Origin: Rhipidocladum racemiflorum
Taxonomy: Eukaryota; Streptophyta; Magnoliopsida; Poales; Poaceae
NCBI GenBank assembly: GCA_036346355.1
Contig: CM070577.1
Span: forward strand, 83,908,509 to 83,972,508
Length of the DNA: 64,000 bases
Direction: 5' to 3'
Positions 52,721 through 63,740 of this stretch are shown here, piece by piece. Both the position numbers and the translations under genes were made by a program. Within the stretch, counting starts at the first letter, position 1. Each line of letters opens with the position of its first letter. The notes under the pieces are model-generated. The model was not told the DNA's origin. It searched no databases and was given only the letters and a program-made list of their open reading frames with translations.

Positions 52721-53052
52721 TGGTTTTTACATTCAGGTCATTTCTCCGTTTTCTCCAAACAAAATATTTTCGTCAACAAAAATATGTGTACCAGAGTTAT
52801 TTTTCGTTCACGCGCACGGCATGCGCATTTAAAAATACATCTAGATCTATTTTTTCTTCAAAGAAAAAACCCGAAATCATTTTCCTTTCACGCGCGCGGC
52901 GTGCGCCGCGTACTTTTTCCCTAGCGCGGTCTCTAAGGTTTCGCGGGCCTACAAAAAAATTAAAAATACGTCTAGATCTATTTTTTCACCGAAAAAAAAC
53001 ACAAAATCATTTTTGGTTTACGCGCGCGGCGTGCGCCGCGCTTACATCCTAG
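52433..53052 (+). mobile_element. Small non-autonomous Helitron candidate with duplicated tail
   Basis: The 5' end TCTATTATAGCTCGG at 52433 pairs with a 3' end at 53049-53052. The 3' end is hairpin CGCGCGGCGTGCGCCGCG, then 'ttacatc' and CTAG followed by T. The tail is tandemly duplicated. The first copy (hairpin 52891-52910, CTAG 52921-52924) and the second are 130 bp apart and both include 'tctagatctatttttt'. Confidence 0.5.
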
Positions 53053-53369
53053 TGTAACTTAAATCTGGACAGGTGCAACCTGACGTCTTCGATATAGCTT
53101 GTTTTCCAGTCTTTTGAAAAGATGCATTGGCTAGGTTTATTTTTGTTTTGAATTATCTACAAGCTGATATTGGATTGTGGTCGTAGAGAAGTTGATTCTT
53201 AAAGAGCTAGAATCCAAAAACACATATGAAGTGGATTATGGATTCTAGTATATATGGATGGGCTGGATTGTGAGAATCGATTCTTAGAATCGGACTGTTT
53301 ATTTTTTTATTCAGCTTTTAAAGGTAGAATCTAGAATCAAAAACAAAAACAAATAGACCCTACAAATCA

Positions 53370-53705
53370 AATTGTTTCGTTGCTTCCAGATGTACCTGCA
53401 GGCAATAATTAGTGCTTCCATCAAAGAGTTTTGTCCAGATCTATGTTTTGCAATCTGAATCATCTTGAGGATATCCACCGAATTGTCCCATTGGGAATTT
53501 ATGATGTGCCAACACTGTCTGCTGAAGCTGCACTAAAAGAACAGGTGCACTGCCACTGCCTGCTGAAGCTTCATGTGAAGGACATCCACCGAATTGTCCC
53601 ATTATACGGCATTTCTTGCCGATTCATTTTCTGTTTGCCCATTAGGGTCCACATCTATTTGCTTCCATCTCATTGGTTGGTTGCATATGTGCATACTTCA
53701 TAAAC
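53370..53705 (+). other. Short imperfect direct repeat of unknown origin
   Basis: 'gatatccaccgaattgtccc' near 53470 recurs as 'gacatccaccgaattgtccc' near 53580, both followed by related sequence and 'tgctgaagct'. A 90-codon frame spans both copies but has no recognisable domain. It may be a captured, duplicated exon fragment. Confidence 0.35.
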
Positions 53706-53940
53706 TTCTTTTATTTTTCGTAAAAAAAGAAATTGTATTTAAATTCTTTTTTTACGATTACAAGGTAGATGCATAAGTAAATTACACATAACCGTTGTAA
53801 TACCCTAGTCTAAGATTCGCTTAATGCCCGGTCTACCTATGAGACGGATCCACGTACACATAGCACTTTGCATGTATTTTGGTTCTCACTTCGTATAAAA
53901 TTGGTTAATCAAGAGACACTGCATTTGGATTCAAGATGCA

Positions 53941-54183
53941 TTAGGCCATGTTTGGCAACTTAAAACAGGACCGTTTCTATTAGATTCTGAAAGAAACCCA
54001 ACCAAACGGGCTAAAGCTCTGAACGATTCTCTTTGAATCGTTTCTTCTTTTTCCACACCATGGCTGAATCGGTCTCAACCCAGTTCCACCAGATTCACAG
54101 AATCCAACCTGAAATATTTTTACCAAGAATCTGAAACAGTTTCCGTTTCTATTAGAATCTGGAACCGTCCCAACCAGGCCTGA
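53941..54183. mobile_element. Tourist-like MITE
   Basis: The ends GGCCATGTTTGGCAAC and, in reverse, GGCCTGGTTGGGACGG have the GGCC(T)GTTTGG pattern of Tourist/Harbinger MITEs. The interior repeats 'gtttctattaga'. The short target duplication is not clean. Confidence 0.55.
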
Positions 54184-54289
54184 GTTTTCACGCTAATGGA
54201 TCAAAGTATTACAACTACGTCCTCTCTCTATGACACACTTGCATGTGTGCAAACGTGAGCACCGAGAATTGAATGGACTATTTGGGTCT

Positions 54290-55215
54290 CTACCCAAGGT
54301 TCCAAATCTCGTTTTGAGTGAAATCTCGGAGGTGCCCGAAATCCGAAATTTCGGATAAAATCCGAACGAATTACAAAAATCAAATTTCAAATCCGTTTTT
54401 TTTTCAACCGGGATATCCGAGATCTCGGTCCACATTGAACCGATCCAAAAATGGTCCAAAACACGTAAAAAAATTTTGAAATTTTTTTTATGTGGTCTTG
54501 ACACATCACTAATATTTTCATAAAATTTCCAGATGATAATCAAGTATGAGGAATTTTTAAAAAATCCAACAGTGACATTGTCCTCATAAAAGGGTTGACC
54601 ACCAAATTTCAACCGAATGGAAAATGGTGCAAACCATATTAGAAACTTCTGAAAATTTTTGTGAATGGTCCTAACATATTCATAATATTCTCATAAAATT
54701 TTTAGATGATGATGATCAAGCTTTAGGAATTTTAAAAAATTCAAATAGTGCTACTAAAGACGAACCGACAAAATTCATCTAAATGAAAAATAGTACAAAT
54801 CACTTTAGAAAATTTTTGAAAATATTTGTGAATGGTCCTAATCCCATAAAAATTTTAGATGATGATCAATCTTGAAAAAAATTTAAAAATTCGGACAGTC
54901 CTAACCGACAAATTGAACCGACCAAAAAATGGTCAAAAACATGTCAAAAAAATTTGAATTTTTTTGTGGATTATCTTGACCCTAAATCCAATCAAATCCA
55001 ATGCACAAAAATTAAAATCCAGTAAAAAATCATGAAATTATGGCCAAAATCACCGAGATTTCAGCCAAAATAGCCGAAATCTTGTCGAGAAATCCGAAAT
55101 TTATTTTTTTTTTTAATTTTTTTTTATCTGAACGGAATTTTGAATCTCGGAGGGGTCTGAAATCCAAAATCTCAGCCTAGATTTCAAATTTCGGACCGAA
55201 ATTTGAATCCCTGTC
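54290..55215. repeat. Degenerate inverted repeat with aaatttcgg motifs
   Basis: The left part 'gttccaaatctcg...aaatttcgg' and the right part, in reverse 'gggattcaaatttcggtccg', form imperfect inverted ends. The interior has four diverged copies of 'aaaaatggtc.aaaac....aaattttttgtg' about 160-200 bp apart. It is probably an old DNA transposon; the family is unknown. Confidence 0.45.
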
Positions 55216-55496
55216 TCTACCATCAACCGTCTCGTAAACTCATGGTCCTGGTTAGTTGCCTAGTTGGTACTTTAAGCTATCTATATTGAGTAAAAACGCT
55301 GGCAAAACTGAAAAATCAACAAAGATTTGAAACTGTGAGCATACTGATAGGTATCTCACTCACATATAGGTTGGTTCGAATCTACTGTATCGTTCTGAAC
55401 TGAAAAAATTAGAACTTTTTGCAATGATATGGAGCGAATTTTCCCCTTGATATATTGGAATTTTGCAACGATGGAATAAAAACATGTCTTCGAATC

Positions 55497-55562
55497 ATTA
55501 TGTATGTATGTATGTATGTATGTATGTATGTATGTATGTATGTATGTATGTATGTATGTATG
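55497..55562. repeat. (TATG)n microsatellite
   Basis: About 16 tandem TATG units. Confidence 0.95.
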
Positions 55563-55849
55563 GGATGCCAGAATGGAGCACCATGGTGTTGGTGCACCAT
55601 GATTTCAAATGCGTGAATTGAAGCTAAATACGAGTATATTTTTTGAAAATTACAGTTGTAGTCTATATACTCATATATAAAAATTTAAATGAAACATATA
55701 CCTTTGAAAAAATATACTTGAATTCAAAGATTTCGAACGAATTTATGTCACATACTTTGCTGATTTATATATATAATCAACTTATACCTGCAATCAAACT
55801 ACCATAAAAAAGACAACTCTATTCTGAATTCCAGTTCAAGCTTGTTTGA

Positions 55850-56590
55850 ACTAGTAAGTAAATTAGTTAAACTCAACATCCAAAATATTTTAAATATTTC
55901 TAGAACACTCCAACATTTTCATAAAATAAATAATGAGACGCGAAATTATTTTTTTAGCATTTACTATGGTTTTATTATTTTTTGGCTTTTCAAGAATTTT
56001 TAGCAATTAAAAGAAATACCTATTTTTCATTTTCTGGCCACTACTTCTTAAATTTAAACTTCAAATTTAAAAATATTCAAAGTCTAAAAATATTATATTT
56101 AGGTTATGGGTAACCCAAATCACTTCTCAAAAAAAATTTCACAAAATTTGGAGTTGAGTTGTTATTCTTGAAAAATCTAATATTACATTCATTATTAAAA
56201 TTTGAGGCATTAAAAAAATTATACAAGAAACCTAGAGCTTCGAAAATGCTGAACATTTTGCACAAATGTCAGTGCCTTGTTAAGTCCTCCCACAAAATTT
56301 TTATAAATTTTGGAGCCACTTAGCTATGCCTAAAAATTTGGATAATATTACTGACAAAAAAGCCAAATTTCAAAATCCATCTCTTCCTCTCACCGACAAT
56401 TTGGGCTCACGTGTTAGCCTGCCCGTCTCACTGACATGTTGATCCCACCCATTGGTCACGCACCACCACCCGAACCATTTTCCCCCACACCTTTCCCAAG
56501 CAAAAATGTAATCCCACTGTTCCGCCTTCTCTCTTTCATTTCGCTAATAGCCGGCCCCATCAATTAGTCTTCTTCCATGAATGCCTACCA
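55850..56590 (+). repeat. Diverged LTR fragment related to 35873-36560
   Basis: Shared blocks include 'aaagtctaaaaatattatatttag', 'catgttgatcccaccca' and the following 'cgaaccatttt' region. It is an older copy of the LTR family that invaded the hAT-like element. Confidence 0.6.
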
Positions 56591-56599
56591 TGGCTGCAC

Positions 56600-58174
56600 G
56601 CTAAAGCTTTACGCCTTAAAGCACCTAGGCTCCATAATTCCTAAACAACGCTTTATATGGGTTTTGGTGTTGATGATCAAGTCAAGTAACCTTTGTAAAG
56701 TGAAGACTTTTCTGATTGAAGAATAAAGGCTAAGGACTATTATTTCTAGTCTGGCTTGGGAGTTGATTCAAGCCTTATAGCTAGGATAGTCATAGAATAG
56801 TCATACTATAAATGGGGATTATGCGCAACTAAGTATCTTGGTTCATAGCCTAAATCATTAAGATTACTTGGAGCAAAGGTCACTTCATTTCTATTTCCCC
56901 TCAAATTCAATCCTTCACCCTTACAGACAAAGCCCTACTCACGCCGGACCTAGTTGTTCTTAGTCCGGCACTAAAAATACTTCATACAAAACAAAACCGA
57001 GCGTACACCGTTCACACCGGACCAAATTGGTTTTATCTGTTTTTCAGTCCGACGCACGTTGCATTTACGTCAGACCGTGTTGTTTGGTCCGGCGTAGAGA
57101 ACCATTTATTTGATAATCAAACCGAGTGCACAAAGTTCACGATGGACTCTTTTTCAATAGAGTAAATTTTCAGTCCGTCATTCATTTTATGTGTTCGTCG
57201 TTTTTGGCTCGTCGCAAATGTGATTCTCTTTGGAAGTTTGTTCCGAGTTCAAAAAAATTCACAGGACCAAAACCAGTATGTTTACCTTGTACATCGGACC
57301 AACTTTTTTGGTCCGGCGCAAATGCTCTTTTGCTGGTTCACACGACGGACCTAGTTTTGCTCAACACATGTGTACGACGGACCGAGCTGTTTTGGTACAG
57401 CATAAATGGGATTTTTAATCAATTTGGTCCGTTGTGCATTAGATAGATTGAGAAGGTTATCAAACTAAGTCCAGGGCACATTTGTTTATAAATATTTTGT
57501 CAATCTGACAATGTCCAACGGCTAGTAAATGCCAGTAACGGCTATATTCCTTTTGTGGACCATATAAGCATGATATGACCACTATTTTGAAGAACTTTTG
57601 CATTTCTTTGACATTTTAGCATACTTGAGCTCAAAAGCCATAAAAGAGACTGAATTTAACGGTTGATCCCAAATTTCCAAAGTGATCTTTCTCCAAGCTA
57701 AGTCTCGACAGTGTTGTGCTAGTGAACCAAGAGATTGAACTTGTGCATAGTACATTACTCTTGGAACTTCTTGTTCCTAGACGGCTTGGGAGTTTTTGAT
57801 GCGACCTGTCCAACCTTGGTTGTGGAAGGCCACCACTGATTGTGAGGGGTTTGGGACTCACCTCACCGGAGTGGTGAAAGTCACCCCAGTGATTACCAAA
57901 GCTATTGCGATTAGCTTTTGGTGGAGCTATACTTCTTGTGAAGTGCTCTAACAGTGACGTAGGAGTGTAACTCTGAACCTCGATGACAAGTTTCTTGTGT
58001 CTCCTGTCACTTACTTTCTGTTTTTACTTTATTGCACTATTTCTTCTGCTTGCTCTGTGCTTAAAATTACTTGTCTCTGTTGGTGCAATAGAGAGTCTAG
58101 ATAATTTATGTCTTATTTGTCAAAAACTTGGTTTACTCTTCTGCAAGCTTAATTGGTTCCTGTCTTAAGGCTAA
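56600..58174 (+). repeat. Copia-type LTR interrupted by a Helitron candidate
   Basis: 'ttttggtgttgatgatcaagtcaagtaac' opens the region. Repeated 'ttggtccggcg' and 'cggac' motifs fill 56940-57440, and 'ctcaccggagtggtgaaagtcacccca' follows near 57870. This composition is typical of long SIRE-like copia LTRs of grasses. The sequence seems to resume after 63740 with 'attgaaaaagcctattcacccccctctagg', the end typical of that LTR type. Confidence 0.5.
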
Positions 58175-59476
58175 CTAGTAAGATATGCGCGCTACGCCGC
58201 GCCGTCGATAATTTTGTTCGTCTGGTAGAGATAAAGCAAAAAAACAGTTTAGTAATCACATGTTATAGAAATGATTAAAAGAAAATATATAATTGAGGCA
58301 ACGTTAATACATCAGAAAACAATAAAAAGGGAAGAGATGCTAAGAGTTATGTTTCAACCTAGGGTATACAAATACCATGTAAGAGAGATATCTTTGGATA
58401 GTGAAGTGTAAAAATAATATAACATTTTTGTAAGATGTTTTTTTTACCCTTGCTTGAACCAGTTTGGCTAACCATTTGGGATTCTAAATTCCTAGGCAAT
58501 ACTCAGAAATCAGGAGATATCGTGCAAGCACTACAATATGGGCTTGCTGTTTTGTAGTAGAACTATTTCTAAATTTTTTTTATAGGAGTAAGTGAGCCTC
58601 TTTTGCCATATGTGAAATCTACCATAGTATTAGTTTTATTAAATTGTCAAAAAAATACCTACGGAAGAGAATACATGGTTAAGTTTTTTTTATAGAAGCC
58701 TATGAAACACAAAAGTAGTTGTCCTTCCATAAAAAGGATTCAGTCCTACCGGGTGCATGGACTCACCGAGTGCTGGGAATTCAAAACTCTGCTGCTATTG
58801 TTGTGGATGCTTGAGCCAGAAGGGAGGACCCATTGAATTGGCTTTCAGATGACAGTGAACTCCTCCCATATTGCATAGTGATGTTTGCAAACAGACCATA
58901 GAGATATCTTGGTTCCCACTGTATCCGTTTATAGCTCCATGTGCTCAACAAACCATAGGAGACTTCCAACAAGTCAAAACTGAAGTAATGAAAAGGTAGT
59001 TAAAGCAGTTTGCAGCCAAGATGCAAGTGCGCCATTAATGTCATTGCTGCTTCAGTTACAGATCTCCAAATTTTAGTGTTCTGTATGGGGCCTACTTGAC
59101 ATGTGCTCTTTTATAATTTGATGCATGCTACATCACATTATGGCACCCTTCTTATTATACATTTATACTATCTGCGCAGGCTACAATGAACATGAGGACT
59201 GAAGACAAGAAAATCACTTGAAAAACAATGAGTAACCAAATGAAAATAAACTACATGGAAACTTTAGCAACACTGCACATTAATGTTGGTAAGTGAGGAT
59301 TGAGGATGAGCAGGCATAAACTAAAATCACTGGGCTTAAGACCTGAAAAAAGGAAAATGAAGCTCAACATATTGAAATAAAAACGTGGCTGGTAAAGCAT
59401 GGTTAAAAAAAATACAATGATGAACAAGAAACCTACACGGGATGTATCTAGATTGTGGGTTTAAAATCTTATTATC

Positions 59477-59707
59477 TTAATTTGTAGCACCCATTGAAGT
59501 TTGCCTAGCTTTCCCTGACAGTGACAATTGTTTCTGTGCATTGGCCGAACCATATGGAGCAGGGTTATTTGTCGAAACTGTTGCAGTGCCACTTCTGGTT
59601 GTGACAGATTTCTTTTTCTGCTTGAAGCTCAGGAGTGCCTTGCCATCGTATTCTACAACATGCATCCAGTCCTCATACGCTTTCTTTACCAATCCATCAG
59701 CATAGAT
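59477..59707 (-). pseudogene. CBP60-like (calmodulin-binding protein 60) exon fragment
   Basis: An acceptor AG at 59708-59709 opens a frame reading IYADGLVKKAYEDWMHVVEY and 'DGKALLSFKQKKK', then a Ser/Thr/Gln-rich tail ending in a stop at 59477. The Ala-Tyr-x-x-Trp...Glu-Tyr-Asp-Gly pattern resembles the C-terminal part of CBP60 proteins, plant calmodulin-binding transcription regulators. The rest of the gene is absent here. An additional frame at 58781-58972 (...SESQFNGSSLL...) could be a further exon of the same donor gene. The assignment is by pattern memory only. Confidence 0.5.
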
Positions 59708-60142
59708 CTACAATCAAGTTGAGAAAGGTTGTAAAGTATTCGATGGAATATTGGTGTTTCTGATGTCAACTGTATAATGCTTGAGTTAAAAAATACACTG
59801 TCTGTATTCAATAGATTATTATTAGGAGAAATGATTTAGCTGAGAAAATAGGAGATACAGAACCAAGACAGCCAAAGTTGCTACGTACACAACACAAATA
59901 ACTTGAAGCATGGATCATCCAGAAAGTCTGGAGGAAATTTGCTTTAATTATTGTTCAGACAAAAGCACATATCTAAAACAAAAGATTTCATGAAATTTAA
60001 GTTCCATTTTTTTCTCTTGAAAACAGAATGCTAACTATTTGGCAACAGAAATCATCTGTTCACTACCTAACACACTATCAAACTGAGCATCTATCTAAAT
60101 ATCAACCAATGAAATGCTGGAGTTTTACAAAATGGTACCAAC

Positions 60143-60269
60143 CTAAATTGACAGGAAGGACTTTGCAACAAGGGGACAGTGTTCGAAAGGCAACAATGAT
60201 GAAAGCCATGTTCGAAAGTTTGCAGCAATAGCTGTGTTGCCAACCATGACCTCCAATTTCTCATTAGCA
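60143..60269 (-). pseudogene. Unidentified exon-like fragment
   Basis: After an acceptor (TTGTAG) the frame reads 'SANEKLEVMVGNTAIAANF' and continues 'WLSSLLPFEHCPLVAKSFL' to a TAG stop that overlaps a GT donor-like site. It looks like a real protein exon, but I do not recognise its family. It lies between the CBP60-like and PSI1-like pieces. Confidence 0.4.
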
Positions 60270-60345
60270 CTACAAAATAAGTGATGAAAGCATATGTGAA
60301 ACAAAATGATAGTAAATCAATATGGATAGTATAACAAAAAAAAAC

Positions 60346-60974
60346 CTATCCAGTGCATGCGATTCACGGTAAAGCCCCTGTAATTATAGAAACAGCTGCA
60401 TAAGTTTCTAGCCATTATAGGATTGCAAAAAATAGACTAATTGTGCCACCGCCCTCAAAACCATAGTTTTAGCTTGCTGTTATGTAAGAGACTTCATATT
60501 CTTAGTAACAAGACCTACCGAAATTTTTTTCACGTAGCACAGAGATTCAGCCATTCAATAATACAGGGAAAAATGGTAACTACAACAATGCCACCTATTG
60601 GCTCCATAAAAGTATGAAGTATTGTCAAATACAGGCAGGTCCAAAAGCATAGAAAAGAAGAAATCAAAGTAAAATAGAAGAGCTCTTTGTTGCATAGCAT
60701 ACATACAGAAGTGTTTTGAGCCAAATTAATTAATCGCTGGACAGTAGTTTCCATACGCTCTTTTGTATGATCCCGAAGTGTAAAATCTACCGTTAACCTA
60801 CATATCAAAGCAATCCATAGTGTTAGACGCAAGAAGCAGTTCATACCATTGTAAATAGTGTGGCCAGACTGAGATGCATACTTGTCGAAATAACATCCCA
60901 AATTATACCATACAGGATCTTTACATAGGCCACCAAATCGAATTACCTCTCTTGAAAAGATGGCAAGCCCGTCC
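60346..60974 (-). pseudogene. PSI1-like (DUF3475/DUF668) gene fragment, three exons
   Basis: Three consecutive exon-like pieces keep splice sites and phase: 60974-60883, 60797-60707 and 60377-60346. They read DGLAIFSREVIRFGGLCKDP...CYFDK, then 'LTVDFTLRDHTKERMETTVQ'...'NLAQNTS', then GLYRESHALDR. Order and phases match the DUF3475 region of plant PSK SIMULATOR (PSI)-type proteins (EVVRFGNRCKDPQWHNLDRYF and ELYHELHALDRF). The upstream N-terminus and the downstream DUF668 part are missing, so this is a captured or truncated gene piece, not a functional gene. Confidence 0.7.
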
Positions 60975-61160
60975 CTGTTGGATTCAATTTCAAGCCCACG
61001 ACAGCCATGATTATTATTAGATTAGATGAATAAAGAGGTAATAGGAAGAGGTAACAATAAAATCCCATACACAACCCAATTCTGGACCCAAGAAGTTGCC
61101 GGAACAACTCCACCTGAAAGGCACAAAGTAAATAATACTTGGTAGTTCATATTGCAAAAA

Positions 61161-61190
61161 AACTAATATATATATATATATATATATATT
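61161..61190. repeat. (TA)n microsatellite
   Basis: A short dinucleotide tract inside the Helitron candidate. Confidence 0.9.
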
Positions 61191-61955
61191 ATTTTGGCAA
61201 CAAATGTTAAGCACAACACTCCTTCAATTGAGGTGGCCTGTAAGGAGCGCTTTCATTATTATATATCCTCAAATCTTGTGCTCTTGTTGATTATTGGTGG
61301 ACTTTGTTTTTTTTTTTTGTTGACAGTCAGTCATTATAGACCAAGTACCTTCAGCATCAAACAACCATACAAATACTAATGATGAGAAGGAACAAGAAAT
61401 TACCCATTTATCAACTTTGTTCCTGGTGGTTTTACATTGTGATAGCCTCCTCACCAGGTTTTAGTGAAAACATAATGACCTGTGTATGCATCATGAGATA
61501 GAGTTAGCAGCACACAGCAAATAATCTGAAAATGAATCTCACTGTGGCCAATGAAGCTAGTATCATCTACAGAAAGAACACCTCGGTAATCATCCTGTTT
61601 AACAAGAATAAAATGTTAGCAGATTGTGTCAATCTGTCCCAGATTATGAAAATAGTAGTTCAGAGAGGAATGTGAAGCTAAACAAAACAATGCAACACTC
61701 CTAATTAATAGAAAAAATCTAGTTCAACATGGCAAATTGAAGATTCCAGACTGAATATAAACCACGATACTGCACATACCATCTTGAGTAAGCAATCTTC
61801 CCTAAAGCTAAAAATTGTAAGAAATGAGAGGCTAAGAGCACAAGTAAACTCAATAATCATGAAGATGAATGTGGTATCAGCAAACAAGGCAGACAATACC
61901 ATATCGTCTAAAATTAAGATATGCTACAGGTGGACGTCAATAGAGGAGTCTTGTA

Positions 61956-62336
61956 ATTCAATCTAAGTACCATCCTCAGAGGTAAGACATCACAACAACA
62001 GATGTAAATATTGCATAGATGCAGAAGAAGCAGAATAGATCAAAGAAACAATTTGATATCTTATGATGATAAGTCAAAAGGTATTCAATCTAAGTACCAT
62101 CCTCAGAGGTAAGACATCACAACAACAGATGTAAATATTGCATAGATGCAGAAGAAGCAGAATAGATCAAAGAAACAATTTGATATCTTATGATGATAAG
62201 TCAAAAGGTATTCAATCTAAGTACCATCCTCAAAGGTAAGACATCACAACAACAGATGTAAATATTGCATAGATGCAGAAGAAGCAGAATAGATCAAAGA
62301 AACAATTTGATATCTTATGATGATAAGTCAAAAGGT
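61956..62336. repeat. 127 bp tandem repeat, three copies
   Basis: Three almost identical units start 'attcaatctaagtaccatcc' at 61956, 62083 and 62210. The first differs slightly at its start, and the third has one change (cctcagagg to cctcaaagg). The near identity indicates a recent expansion. Confidence 0.95.
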
Positions 62337-62685
62337 ATTGTGATTGTCTCATAAAGTCAAAGCTTTCCTTTGCAAAATTAAGCCAGTAGCATCTGGGTGG
62401 AGCAAGAACAAATGCATTTTAAGGAGCCTAACCATGATCGATGCAGTAATGACCAAGCGCGACATTCACATCTCAATAAATCAAAACCATACATCAAAGG
62501 CCAAACTACAACTTATATAATTTCACTAAGTACTCTATATAGTGCCCGTAGCCAGCAGGCTCATCATCCAGACAAGTGAAATGAATCAGTGTAATGAAAC
62601 AACAATTAGAAAGCTCATAAGCAGCAAATGAAGCTATAAATTTTAAAAGGAGTGACCTTTTACGGCATACAAGCACAAGGCCGGT

Positions 62686-62753
62686 CTACTCCCTCATCCC
62701 CTGCATCTCCCGGAGCTTGTCCAGCCTCACCATGAGATCATCGATATACGTGC
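62686..62753 (-). pseudogene. Short exon-like fragment, gene unknown
   Basis: An acceptor (GCTGCAG) precedes 'TYIDDLMVRLDKLREMQGMR' and a TAG stop. It looks like the last exon of a small gene with an amphipathic helix. No partner exon was identified to its right; the GC-rich DNA at 62890-63660 may hold the donor's first exon or promoter. Confidence 0.35.
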
Positions 62754-62889
62754 CTGCAGCCAAACAGAATAAAATTGAGTCAAACCAAATTAAATCAAAA
62801 TCCTTTGCTTTACGACAACCAATTCAGCCCACGAGCGCGCCTATCTAAAATTCTGCAAATCTGGGTAACGTACACACACCCAAAGCCAA

Positions 62890-63670
62890 TTGAGGCGCGG
62901 AGGAAGTCACGGTGGGCAGGCGGAGAGCGCGTGAGTAAAAAAGGAACCGTAATCGAATGGGGGGGAAAAGGGGAAAGAAGAGAACGAAGTTTGGAGGCCA
63001 TACCGAAGAGGGGCGGCGTGTGGAACTGGTCATCGACCGGAATGGCAGAACGGGGGGAACGGCAGGACGAACCGTGGCACGCGGAAACAACCATCAGGCA
63101 AACACGGAGGTGGCCTCAGCCCTCGCCAAGTGAAGCGGGGAGTAGGCGACGGCGGGCGGGCGGAGGATGCGAGGAGGCTGGCGGAGACCAGTGAGGCGCG
63201 AAGGAGGCGACGGTGGGCGGGTGGAGGAGGCTGGCGAAGACCAGGTGGTCCGGTGCCCTGCGAGGTCAGATTCCATGGCCCTCTATCGGCCATCGAAGGG
63301 GCAGATGGAGGATGGACGGCGACGCGGATCAAGGCCTGAGCGATTGCGGGCGGGCGGAGGATGCGAGGAGGCTGGCAGAGACGGCCAAGGAAGGGGGCAG
63401 GAAGGCAGGGCGCGAGCGAGGGGGGCTCATCCGACGACGGGGGCGACGGCAAAGGAAAGAGGCGGCGACGGCGCCCGGGTGGGAAGGGACGGGAACAGGA
63501 GGGAGAGCAGGCGAGGCCTCGAGGGCTCCGCGAGAGGCAATTTCATGACGCTTTAGGAGCCAATCGAATGGGGGAATTGAGGCTCGAAGGCGACGCACGG
63601 GACCGAGACGATGGACGGCCTGGGCAACTGGACCCGTAGGCAAATACGAAAACTGAGCTGGTTTTCTCCG
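62890..63670. other. GC-rich block with long spurious open frames
   Basis: The sequence repeats 'gcgggcggaggatgcgaggaggctggc' variants at about 63150, 63185 and 63345 and gives overlapping Arg/Pro/Gly-rich translations on both strands. It probably derives from a CpG-rich promoter or first exon captured with the fragments. No domain was recognised. Confidence 0.45.
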
Positions 63671-63740
63671 CGCAAACCGTCGACGTGGCTACGGCGAGCG
63701 CTCGCCAATTCCTTCCCCTATAGGGAAGGTTAATATTAGA

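Larger units (their letters stand above)
58175..63740 (-). mobile_element. Candidate Helitron carrying host gene fragments, 5.6 kb
   Basis: The minus-strand 3' end has a GCGCGGCGTAGCGCGC hairpin (about 58187-58203), a short spacer, then CTAG at 58175-58178 followed by T. The minus-strand 5' end reads TCTAATATTAACC (63740 downward), close to the plant Helitron 5' consensus TCTMTAYTA. The flanks on both sides look like one copia-type LTR. Inside are exon-like pieces of at least two unrelated genes, all on the minus strand in the element's orientation, and no Rep/helicase gene was seen. The A/T insertion rule is met on the left (A at 58174), but the right flank base is G, so the 5' border is uncertain. 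Confidence 0.5.

Noticed and set aside
62890..63670. Proline/arginine-rich candidate proteins on both strands
   Set aside because: The frames overlap on both strands, lack domains and derive from internal GC-rich repeats.
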